Position numbers and translations under genes: made by a program. Source: Glaciecola amylolytica (GTDB lineage Bacteria > Bacteroidota > Bacteroidia > Flavobacteriales_D > Crocinitomicaceae). From it: a DNA stretch of 64,000 bases. The notes under the pieces are model-generated. The model saw only the letters and a list, made by a program, of their open reading frames with translations, was not told the origin of the DNA and did no database searches. Location of the stretch: assembly GCA_003856375.1 (NCBI GenBank), contig CP034120.1, positions 2,170,001-2,234,000 on the forward strand. The letters are read 5' to 3'. How positions within the stretch are numbered: the first letter of the stretch is position 1; every line of letters begins with the position of its first letter. Of this stretch, positions 1 through 7,414 are shown one piece after another.

Positions 1-104
1 AAGAAGAGTTTGAAGATGAAGACGGAACAATCGTTGTTGGACCAACAGATGAATCTGCAGATGAGTCTACAGAAGACACAACTGAAACTAATTCAGAGGA
101 ATAA
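1..104 (+). CDS. 3' end of an upstream gene with an acidic tail, possibly DNA gyrase subunit A
   Basis: The reading frame that starts at base 3 is open to a TAA at 102-104. It encodes about 33 residues rich in Glu, Asp, Ser and Thr. Acidic tails of this kind end GyrA in many Flavobacteriia, and a gene for a secreted TPR protein often follows gyrA there, as it does here. That neighbourhood is the only argument for GyrA; the visible residues carry no catalytic motif. The gene is cut by the window edge. Confidence is good that it is a coding end and low for the identity. Confidence 0.5.
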   Translation, partial: EEFEDEDGTIVVGPTDESADESTEDTTETNSEE

Positions 105-187
105 TTTATGGAAAACGGTTTTTGTTTGCATCTAAAAGTCGAGATTGGCATAAAAGTTGGAAACAAAATCACAGCAAATAAACAATT

Positions 188-1297
188 ATGAACTATTTGA
201 ACATTACTAAAGGAGCACTTATAGCAGGAATCTTCATGATTTCGTCACTTTCTTTTGCTCAAAAAAAGGTTGAAACAGACGCTGCATTGGCGCTTCAGGC
301 ATTTGAAAAAGCTCAAATGACCGGAAATATGGAAGAGGCAAAAAAACAATTGCTGAAAGCTAAAGAATCTGTTGATATCGCAGCTACGAACCCGGAAACG
401 GAAAAAAGCCCGAAGACACTTTTCTTAAAAGGAGAGATTTATACGAACATGTTGTTCCTGAAAATGCTTCAGGATGCAGAATTCAATAAAAATGTTCCGG
501 AAGATGCTAAAGACATCGCTGTCAAAGCATACAAAGAGTCTTACGATCTTTCTAATAAGTACGATTCCGATATCCAGAATAGTGTCAATGTAATCAAGCA
601 AACATTGCACCCACTTGGGTCTGCTGCTTATGAATCGAAGAAATTCAAAGAAGCAGGAATGATTTTCGGTGTGATCAATGATTACAACTCCGTTTTGAAT
701 CAAGTGGATACTGTTTACATTTACTATCAGGGATTGTCTGCTGAATTAGATGAAAACTGGGCACAAGCGGCTGAGTACTACAAGAAATGTGCTGACATGA
801 ATTACAAGCCGAACGAGATTTATCGTGCAACTGCAATGGCTTATATCCGTGGCGGACAAAACGACAAAGCAATGGAATTCCTGAAGCATGCAATTGAAAA
901 AGCTCCGAAAGACAAGCATTTGTACTTCGCCTTAGGAACTATCGCAATGGAAATGAAGGATGACGCAACGGTTTTGTCTAATTTGAACAAAGCAATTGAG
1001 ATTGATCCGAAGTATTCAGATGCTTACTATAACCTGGGAAGCTACTTCTCAGGAAAAGGATTTGATCTTCGCCAGAAAGCTGGAGATTTACCTCCGAACG
1101 CTAAAAAAGAATCAGATGAATTGCTTGCAAAAAGCTTGGAATACTATGGTTTAGCGATGGATCCGTTGGAAAAATACATTGCTATTGTACCAAAAGATTT
1201 GGAAGTTTTGAACAGCTTGGTGAAAATTGCACGAGCTCTTAAGAACCCTGAGAAAGAAGCTAAATACAAGCAATTGCTTGATGCTGCGAAACAGTAA
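188..1297 (+). CDS. Periplasmic tetratricopeptide repeat protein
   Basis: The 369-residue product begins with a Sec signal peptide (Lys-poor start, hydrophobic residues 9-23, cleavage after SLSFA-Q). The rest is helical and contains at least two clear TPR units near residues 195-270 (Asn/Tyr-Lys-Ala patterns such as YFALGTIAMEMKDD and YYNLGSYF). TPR proteins act as scaffolds for protein contacts, so a catalytic role is unlikely. It sits 83 bases after the putative gyrA end and is closed by a strong hairpin terminator. Exact partners cannot be deduced. The ATG at 188 is the only start that keeps the signal peptide. Confidence 0.85.
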   Translation: MNYLNITKGALIAGIFMISSLSFAQKKVETDAALALQAFEKAQMTGNMEEAKKQLLKAKESVDIAATNPETEKSPKTLFLKGEIYTNMLFLKMLQDAEFNKNVPEDAKDIAVKAYKESYDLSNKYDSDIQNSVNVIKQTLHPLGSAAYESKKFKEAGMIFGVINDYNSVLNQVDTVYIYYQGLSAELDENWAQAAEYYKKCADMNYKPNEIYRATAMAYIRGGQNDKAMEFLKHAIEKAPKDKHLYFALGTIAMEMKDDATVLSNLNKAIEIDPKYSDAYYNLGSYFSGKGFDLRQKAGDLPPNAKKESDELLAKSLEYYGLAMDPLEKYIAIVPKDLEVLNSLVKIARALKNPEKEAKYKQLLDAAKQ

Positions 1298-1317
1298 TGA
1301 TCTTTAAGATAATGATG

Positions 1318-1349
1318 AAAGCCCTGACAATTCACGTCAGGGCTTTTTT
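1318..1349 (+). terminator. Rho-independent terminator after the TPR gene
   Basis: GCCCTGAC (1321-1328) pairs perfectly with GTCAGGGC (1336-1343) around a 7-base loop and is followed by six T. The A-run before the left arm means it may work in both directions. Confidence 0.85.
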
Positions 1350-1510
1350 GTTTAATCCTTCACTTCGTAATATTTCAAATTCGCTATTTTGCCATATCGC
1401 AATATTACGAACCTCTACCCGGGTATGTTAATTAAAAGTTCAGGAATTAACCAAATTTTAAAATTCCACTTATAATATAATCCCTATCTTAGTGACCCTA
1501 ATAAAAAAGT

Positions 1511-2299
1511 ATGAAGAAGGTATTGATCTTAATTTGTTTATTTTTCGGTTTAAACACCTTTGCTCAACTGAGCGCCGTAAAAGGTAAAACATCCTACAAC
1601 TTCTGGTTAAACCTTCCCGACAGCAGCATTTTAAACAACAATCCTCCGGTTCTGATCTTCCTTCATGGAAAAAGTCTGAGCGGTACGGATCTGAATCGTG
1701 TCAAGAAATACGGTGTGATTCATGAAATTGAAAAAGGAAGAAATGTTCCGGCAATTGTTATTGCACCGCAAGTAGCATCCGGATCCTGGAACCCCGATAA
1801 AGTATTGGAGATTCTACAATATGTCCAAAAACTCTACAAAACCGACACCAATCGCGTATATGTATGCGGAATGAGTTTGGGCGGATACGGAACCATGCAT
1901 TTTGCAGGAAAATATGCCAGCAAAATTACGGCTGCTGTAGCGCTTTGTGGAGGAGGAAATCCGAAAGATGCGTGTAACATGGCGAGTATTCCGATGTGGA
2001 TTCAGCATGGAAACCGCGATGAGGCCGTGCCTGTAAGATATTCCAGAGAAATGGTGAACGCTATTAAACAATGTAACAACGGGAAAAATTTGATCTATAC
2101 CGAAATTGCCGGAGCGAATCACGGAGCATTGGAACGAATTTTCCGCGGAGACGAAATGTACGATTGGTTATTTGCTCAGGTGAGAACCGTTGCCAATGAA
2201 GTAATCATGGTGAGCGTTCCTAAAAAAACAGAAAGCAACGATCAGGGAAAATTGCAGGATAAAAACGCGAAAATTACAACAGGAACAACCAGCAACTAA
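1511..2299 (+). CDS. Secreted alpha/beta-hydrolase (esterase/dienelactone hydrolase-like)
   Basis: The 262-residue protein has a Sec signal peptide (cleavage near NTFA-Q) and an alpha/beta-hydrolase core. The oxyanion-hole strand reads LIFLHGKSLSG. The nucleophile elbow is GMSLGG with Ser122. Asp170 (HGNRD) and His204 (GANHG) complete a plausible catalytic triad. The last 30 residues are Lys/Gln/Thr rich and look disordered. The substrate is unknown; PHB depolymerase-like and feruloyl esterase-like enzymes share this layout. It is a single gene with no obvious operon partners, and faces a minus-strand gene only 5 bases beyond its stop. Confidence 0.8.
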   Translation: MKKVLILICLFFGLNTFAQLSAVKGKTSYNFWLNLPDSSILNNNPPVLIFLHGKSLSGTDLNRVKKYGVIHEIEKGRNVPAIVIAPQVASGSWNPDKVLEILQYVQKLYKTDTNRVYVCGMSLGGYGTMHFAGKYASKITAAVALCGGGNPKDACNMASIPMWIQHGNRDEAVPVRYSREMVNAIKQCNNGKNLIYTEIAGANHGALERIFRGDEMYDWLFAQVRTVANEVIMVSVPKKTESNDQGKLQDKNAKITTGTTSN

Positions 2300-2304
2300 C
2301 AAGG

Positions 2305-3597
2305 TTACTTAAACCGGATTGACGAATATTTGAAATTAATGATCATTTCGTCAAATTGCTTGATAAAATCCTGTCCCAGATTTCCATCAAAATCGGAGTC
2401 AGATTCCGTCACTGATTCTTTACGTACCTGAATATTGCGAAGAGTAGCTGTGGCCAAACCTATTGAAAGAGTTACTTTCGGAAGTACAAATCCGGTATAT
2501 TCCACAACACCTCCTGCTCCTCCGGATTTCAGATTTTTCTTCTTCCCTTTTTTCTCCACTGTTCGTTTATACTTGTTGTAATACGCACTGTTCAAAAACG
2601 TTTCGGCAGCACCGGTATCAAACGAAAACTGAAGGGTATCAGAATTATAAACGACCTGAACAGCCGGAACAAAACCATTAATAATCATATTGCTTTTTGA
2701 AACTTGCTCTGCGACTTTGGGAACAAACAATTCATCGGCATTGTTCAGACGAATTTCATCCAGGCTTCGGATAACAGGAAACCCGATAATTCCCTGAATC
2801 ATATAATCTGCTTCTGAAAAAGTCAGATCCTGGTCGTTGAAAACCAGAAAAACAACATTTTCGCATTTGATATCCCCCATCCAAAGTTCCTTCATTACCG
2901 CCAAATCGCTTTTCACCTTCAAACCGGTAATTGCCGTTACATCAAATTGGATCGGGATGATTTCGCAATTCATTTCCTCTGCTACAGAGCGTTGAATGAC
3001 TGAAAAGTTCGCGCCTGTATCAAATACAAAGTTTTTACTTATTCCGGCGGTTTTTACAGGAACATTCGCCAGATTCGCTTTATCCCGGGATAGTTGAATT
3101 TTCACATCAGAAGGAACATGAATCCGCTGCTTGTCATGATTTTCCAATCCTTTCCAGATCAATGCCGTGTTCGAGAGATCTTCCAACTCTGCTGCGGAAC
3201 AAACATGTGCAAAATTATCAACAACGTACCGGTTTGTCAGATAAGCATCCTTGTATTCAAAAAGATTCACCAGATTCAGTTGTTTTACAAGAAGAATTTC
3301 CTTGAACAAAGAATCGTTATTCATCGAGCCGGCTCCCTCAAAAAAAGACTCAATCGCCGCATTGGATTCCTTGAAGTTGGAGAATGCATTTTCCACCAAA
3401 CCCCAGTAATAAAAGTAGACTTCCCTGTCTATCCGGTTTTTATTCAGAATTAATAATTCCTTGATTTCAAAAAAGTCTTTCTTCAAAGCCAAATTGCCTA
3501 TTTCCGAATAAAACTTTTCTTCGTCAAATGCATGGCTTTTCTGAGCTTCAGAAAAGAGGCCAAACAAACAAAACAGAACGGTAAATAGTACTTTCAT
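2305..3597 (-). CDS. Retropepsin-like aspartic protease with two DTG motifs
   Basis: The 430-residue product has a signal peptide (cleavage near FSEA-Q), a helical N-terminal region to about residue 150, and then two copies of an aspartic-protease half. The first has FDTGA at 192-196 and the second FDTGA at 326-330. Each is followed by the hydrophobic strands expected of the fold, and LGQDFIKQF near the C-terminus resembles the conserved LG element of bacterial retropepsin-like proteins. Two DTG motifs in one chain would allow an intramolecular active site as in pepsin. The target proteins are unknown. The start is set by the signal peptide. Confidence 0.8.
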   Translation of the reverse strand: MKVLFTVLFCLFGLFSEAQKSHAFDEEKFYSEIGNLALKKDFFEIKELLILNKNRIDREVYFYYWGLVENAFSNFKESNAAIESFFEGAGSMNNDSLFKEILLVKQLNLVNLFEYKDAYLTNRYVVDNFAHVCSAAELEDLSNTALIWKGLENHDKQRIHVPSDVKIQLSRDKANLANVPVKTAGISKNFVFDTGANFSVIQRSVAEEMNCEIIPIQFDVTAITGLKVKSDLAVMKELWMGDIKCENVVFLVFNDQDLTFSEADYMIQGIIGFPVIRSLDEIRLNNADELFVPKVAEQVSKSNMIINGFVPAVQVVYNSDTLQFSFDTGAAETFLNSAYYNKYKRTVEKKGKKKNLKSGGAGGVVEYTGFVLPKVTLSIGLATATLRNIQVRKESVTESDSDFDGNLGQDFIKQFDEMIINFKYSSIRFK

Positions 3598-3630
3598 ATC
3601 ATCAAATGAAAGCTGAAGATAACCAAATCA

Positions 3631-3882
3631 TGGAAATTATAATGCTTTTATTTCATCGAAAGAAGTGCTTTCTTTTCATAGAAGTTATAATGTTTTTATT
3701 ACTGCGCTAACGCTTGTATTTCATCGAAAGCAGTGCTTTCTCTTCATGGAAGTTATAATGCTTTTATTACTGCGCTAACGCTTGTATTTCATCGAAAGCA
3801 GTGCTTTCTCTTCTCATAGAAGTTATAATGTTTTTATTACTGCGCTAACGCTTGTATTTCATCGAAAGCAGTGCTTTCTCTT
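3631..3882. repeat. Tandem repeat, one partial and three full units of 64-70 bp
   Basis: Full units begin at 3681, 3749 and 3819, each with GAAGTTATAATG; a shorter degenerate copy starts near 3631. Each unit carries ACTGCGCTAACGC and then the perfect hairpin GAAAGC-AGT-GCTTTC. Unit 2 has two extra bases (CTCT run). The array lies between two minus-strand genes and its last unit runs directly into the stop codon of the gene at 3881. A related single copy is present at about 12240-12290, again abutting a minus-strand stop codon. Confidence 0.85.
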
Positions 3883-5020
3883 ATTTCAATTCGGACCACT
3901 TCTTTTGTGTGATTTTCCGGAACTCGTCTTTCTTAAATGCGCGTTCGTTGATTCCGTCGTATTCTTTCACAATATTTCCGTTCCACAAGTAAAACACTCC
4001 CGGGGTATCTTTTGTTGTTCCCAAAACAGTCCAGAAAGAGCCAACATCCAGAATCTTAAAAGCATATTTTCTGCCTGCAAAGGTGAAAAAGTCAGGAATC
4101 AATTCTGTTTCTTCGTCCATAAACACAATTTTGACTTCCGGAAACGCAGCATCTTTTGCAGCCAGATCTGTCAATGCTTTCGCGGTTTCTTTGCAATGAT
4201 CACAGCCCGGAGCAAAAAAACATAAGATCTTACGACCTTTATCGATATCTCCGAATTGGGATGCAAAACCGGATTTTTTTGCTTTTGGTTCATCTACTTC
4301 CTGCTTCTCCTCTACTTTAGGTGCAGTTTTCTCATCTTTTACTTCCTTATTTTCGGTTTTTGGAGTATCAGACACAACTTTATCTGGAGCTTTTTCATCA
4401 GAAGAAACGGATGTTTCCTGCTCGTCCGAATCCATTTCCATTTGCTGCATCAATTCTTGTGTTACATCTGCACTTGATTTTCGCTGCATAGGCCCCACAA
4501 GGAAAACACCCAAAACAGAAGCAAAAGTAACTGCAGCCAGGAATGAAAAGTTCAAACGATCATTTGCTTTATTAGTTTTTACGTAAAGAAAAATCAAAAG
4601 CCCCATTCCGATAATGTTTTTAAGCAATGCCTGAAATGGAGTCATTGGAAGCAACGATCCGAAGCAGCCACAGTTTCCGCTGTTTCCTGTTACGGAAATT
4701 TCATATGTTAAATGAACGCTAAAGACCAGAAGCATTAAAAACGAAACAGGAATAACCAGGCGTTTGAAATAGTTCTTTTGAAGCAGTAAAAGCCCTAAAG
4801 CCAATTCACAACCAATCAAAATGCGGGAAAAATATGCAGCACTCGTTTCGCTGAACCCCATCGGAAGCAATTGTTTGATCTCAAATGTAGGCAATGCCAG
4901 ATTGGGCGACGGATAGAGTTTTGCTACCGCTGAAAGCAGAAACATAAAGGCCATCAAACCTTTTATTATCATTGGCAATTGTTTGTTCACAAAGCTGTTT
5001 TTTTCCATATCAGTTGTCAT
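3881..5020 (-). CDS. MauE/DoxX-like membrane protein fused to a thioredoxin-like domain
   Basis: Residues 15-170 hold four to five membrane helices of the MauE/DoxX type with the paired cysteines NCGCFG (116-121). Residues 185-250 are a Lys/Glu/Asp-rich linker. From about 262 a thioredoxin-like domain begins, with CDHC at 273-276 in the active-site position. MauE-type proteins work in periplasmic disulfide chemistry, so this chain probably passes electrons or disulfides between membrane and periplasm; that is inference. A strong Shine-Dalgarno sequence (GGAGG) lies 13 bases before the ATG at 5020. A second in-frame ATG five codons on is possible. Confidence 0.75.
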   Translation of the reverse strand: MTTDMEKNSFVNKQLPMIIKGLMAFMFLLSAVAKLYPSPNLALPTFEIKQLLPMGFSETSAAYFSRILIGCELALGLLLLQKNYFKRLVIPVSFLMLLVFSVHLTYEISVTGNSGNCGCFGSLLPMTPFQALLKNIIGMGLLIFLYVKTNKANDRLNFSFLAAVTFASVLGVFLVGPMQRKSSADVTQELMQQMEMDSDEQETSVSSDEKAPDKVVSDTPKTENKEVKDEKTAPKVEEKQEVDEPKAKKSGFASQFGDIDKGRKILCFFAPGCDHCKETAKALTDLAAKDAAFPEVKIVFMDEETELIPDFFTFAGRKYAFKILDVGSFWTVLGTTKDTPGVFYLWNGNIVKEYDGINERAFKKDEFRKITQKKWSELK

Positions 5021-5258
5021 AACGCAATTTTACCCTCCTAAAATACTACTTGTAATCCGAAAAAGAGCGCCCGGCTTGTATTTTAGGAAAAGCTTAACAC
5101 AATTCATTTTTAGAGATCACTTTTTTACTTCAAAGTAGCGTTCTAAACTAGAAGTGATCTTTCAGCCATTGATTATACAAGTACAGATTTCATCACCTTA
5201 AAAAGACACCTGCGTGATTCATAATTTCGCACCTGCTTGCAAGCACTCTTTATCTTTT

Positions 5259-5343
5259 CCACAGATGCACAGATTAGAGCGAGCCTACCGGCTTCGCTTA
5301 AATGGCGACTAGTAAGCGTCCTAAAAAATCTGTGCATCTGCGG
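5259..5343. repeat. Inverted repeat, possible miniature mobile element
   Basis: CCACAGATGCACAGATT (5259-5275) and AATCTGTGCATCTGCGG (5327-5343) are inverted copies with a single mismatch, separated by 51 bases. The 415-base gap between the MauE fusion and pirin (5021-5435) contains no gene that I can support. A shorter sequence of the same flavour (CGCAGATGTACGCAGA) occurs near 14081. Confidence 0.6.
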
Positions 5344-5435
5344 GAAGCTATCAACTGAATTTTTTGTACAAAATCCATTACAAACTTTTGTAATCCGGTT
5401 ATTAATTAAGAAATTCGAAAAAACAATACAGATTC

Positions 5436-6314
5436 ATGTCAAACATCCAACTCATTATCGAAGAACGCGCAGCAGACATCGGAAACTTTCTGGTAGGAAG
5501 ATTACTTCCCTTCCGTCAAAAAAGAGCTGTCGGACCTTTTGTTTTTATAGACCACATGGGCCCGGCTAAATTAAGTGATCATCAGAATCTGGATGTTGGT
5601 CCTCACCCCCACATTGGTCTTTCAACCTTGACTTATTTGTTTGAAGGAGCAATTATGCACCGCGACAGCATTGGTTCCGTAATGGAAATTAAGCCCGGAG
5701 CCGTTAATTGGATGACAGCAGGAAAAGGTGTTGTACATTCGGAAAGAACTCCGGAATATCTTCGCCATTCCGAAAAGCACTTGCACGGTCTTCAAATCTG
5801 GGTGGCACTTCCGAAAGATCTGGAAGAAACAGAACCTTCCTTTACACATATTGAAGCGGATGCTATTCCTTCCTGGACAGAAAATGGCGTTGCTTTCAAA
5901 CTGGTTGCAGGAGAAGCTTTCGGAAGAAAATCTCCGGTTCCGGTCTACAGTCCTTTGTACTTCCTGGAAATTAAAAGCAAACAAGCCGCAAAGCTTTCCA
6001 TCGGTGAAGATTTATTTGGAGAAAGCGCCTTGTACATTCTGGAAGGAAGTATCAGAGACGGAGACGAAGAATATGGCCCTAAACAAATATTGATTGCTAA
6101 AAACAGCGAGTTGTGTGCTTTTGAAATGGCTGAAAACACCACGATTTATATTTTCGGAGGAGAAGCATTTCCCGAAGAGCGTTTTATTTTCTGGAATTTT
6201 GTTTCCTCCCGGAAAGAACGCATCGAAGAAGCTAAAGAAGCATGGATTCAGCAAACGTTCCCGAAAATTGAGGGAGAAACCGGATTTGTGCCTTTACCGG
6301 AACCGAAGTTTTAA
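5436..6314 (+). CDS. Pirin family protein
   Basis: The 292-residue protein is a bicupin of the pirin family. The metal site is intact: His57 and His59 in HPHIG, His101 and Glu103 in VHSE. These match the Fe ligands of human pirin in spacing and near-identical numbering. Bacterial pirins have been linked to quercetin oxidation and to modulation of central metabolism; no specific role can be read here. The pirin C-terminal domain follows after about residue 170. It is a soluble protein without signal peptide and precedes a small acetyltransferase gene by 51 bases. Confidence 0.92.
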   Translation: MSNIQLIIEERAADIGNFLVGRLLPFRQKRAVGPFVFIDHMGPAKLSDHQNLDVGPHPHIGLSTLTYLFEGAIMHRDSIGSVMEIKPGAVNWMTAGKGVVHSERTPEYLRHSEKHLHGLQIWVALPKDLEETEPSFTHIEADAIPSWTENGVAFKLVAGEAFGRKSPVPVYSPLYFLEIKSKQAAKLSIGEDLFGESALYILEGSIRDGDEEYGPKQILIAKNSELCAFEMAENTTIYIFGGEAFPEERFIFWNFVSSRKERIEEAKEAWIQQTFPKIEGETGFVPLPEPKF

Positions 6315-6365
6315 CCTCAGAAAAAAGAATTTTAAAAATGAATTCGTAATTCGTAACTAATAAAC

Positions 6366-6647
6366 ATGATAGAAGTACAACAATTTGACCGTGAGTCAAA
6401 AGGATTTTTTAAAGCAAGCGAAGAGGGAAAAGAAGCCGGAAGAATGACTTATTCATGGGTGAATGACGATCGCATTATCATTGATCATACGGAAGTAAAT
6501 CCGGAGTTTAGAGGAAAAAGTGTCGGAAACCTGATGGTTCAGGCCGCTGTGGATTTTGCCCGAAAAGCGGGAATTAAAATCATTCCTTTATGCCCGTTTG
6601 CAAAAAGTGTATTTGATAAAACTCCTGATTACAAAGACGTATTATAA
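6366..6647 (+). CDS. Small GNAT-like N-acetyltransferase (COG2388/YjdJ type)
   Basis: The 93-residue protein fits the very short GNAT variants of the YjdJ group. ITYS/MTYSWV-like strands lead into HTEVNPEFRGKSVGNLM, which carries the acetyl-CoA pyrophosphate-binding segment (RGKSVG). The end LCPFAKSVFDKTP is typical of the family. The substrate is unknown. It follows pirin closely on the same strand and may be co-transcribed with it. Confidence 0.85.
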   Translation: MIEVQQFDRESKGFFKASEEGKEAGRMTYSWVNDDRIIIDHTEVNPEFRGKSVGNLMVQAAVDFARKAGIKIIPLCPFAKSVFDKTPDYKDVL

Positions 6648-6719
6648 TTGAACAATGAAATAATTGGCAATTGAAAGGGAAACTTCGCTGTTTCTCCTTG
6701 TCAATTTTCAATTCTTACT

Positions 6720-7286
6720 CTATTTCTTCACGAACTGAGTCAGGATATAAATGGATTGCCCGTCCACTTTTCCTTCAATTAAAGTCGGATCGTCATGAAC
6801 CAGGCGAATGTTTCGAACTGCCGTTCCTCTTTTTGCGGTAATCGTTGAACCTTTTACGTCCAATTCTTTGATCAAAACAACCGTATCACCAGCCTTCAGG
6901 ATTGCTCCGTTCGAATCGACGTGTTTCACGGCATTTTCATCTTCCATACCTGCTTTTGCCCATGCAAGCTCCTGATCTTCCAGGTAAATCATTTCAAGCA
7001 AATCATTCGGCCAGCCTTCTCCCTTCAGCTTATCTAGCATCCGGTAAGAAATAACCTTTACGGCAGAAACTTCGCTCCACATGGAGTCATTCAGACAACG
7101 CCAGTCGTTTGAAGAAACCTCTTTTGTTTCCTCTAGTTGTTCTTTTAAATTTTGAGTGATCAAAACAAAGTCATCTGCAGAATTTCCTTCTGAAGGCTGT
7201 ACCTGATAAACCTGCAAATCTGTTGTTGCTCCACTTAACTCGCATACATTACCGCTGCGTTCCGACAATTGTTTTTCAAAATTCAT
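6720..7286 (-). CDS. PhnA-domain zinc-ribbon protein
   Basis: I take the ATG at 7286, giving 188 residues that begin MNFEKQLSERSG. The longer frame from 7367 would run through the terminator of the next gene. The N-terminus has a degenerate zinc-ribbon-like CELSG stretch, and the C-terminal 75 residues (GDTVVLIKELDVKG, TAVRNIRLV, IYILTQFVKK) are the PhnA domain. Despite the name, PhnA proteins are not shown to cleave phosphonates in general, and the role stays open. A perfect -7 box (TACCTTTG) ends only 4 bases before the ATG, so the message is probably leaderless. Confidence 0.85.
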   Translation of the reverse strand: MNFEKQLSERSGNVCELSGATTDLQVYQVQPSEGNSADDFVLITQNLKEQLEETKEVSSNDWRCLNDSMWSEVSAVKVISYRMLDKLKGEGWPNDLLEMIYLEDQELAWAKAGMEDENAVKHVDSNGAILKAGDTVVLIKELDVKGSTITAKRGTAVRNIRLVHDDPTLIEGKVDGQSIYILTQFVKK

Positions 7287-7290
7287 ATTG

Positions 7291-7298
7291 CAAAGGTA
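7291..7298 (-). promoter_or_regulatory. TAnnTTTG -7 box, probable leaderless start of phnA
   Basis: TACCTTTG on the minus strand matches the Bacteroidota -7 consensus. No TTG lies at the ideal -33 distance, so this is a good half-promoter. Its position supports the start codon at 7286. Confidence 0.5.
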
Positions 7299-7349
7299 TT
7301 CTTTTCTCTCAGAAAAGAGACGAACAAGCGATTTCCGTTCTGTCTGAAA

Positions 7350-7380
7350 AATAAAAAGCCCCGACAATAGATGCCGGGGC
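7350..7380 (-). terminator. Terminator near the T9SS protein / PhnA boundary
   Basis: GCCCCG (7358-7363) pairs with CGGGGC (7375-7380). On the minus strand it is followed by a T-rich run, as expected for termination of the gene ending at 7415. Confidence 0.75.
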
Positions 7381-7414
7381 CAATTTATTCTATCGGTTAA
7401 TCGATCAGTTTTTC

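Noticed and set aside
3782-4225. 147-codon plus-strand frame across the tandem repeats
   Set aside because: It is made of repeat units and the antisense of the MauE fusion gene, and encodes no plausible protein.
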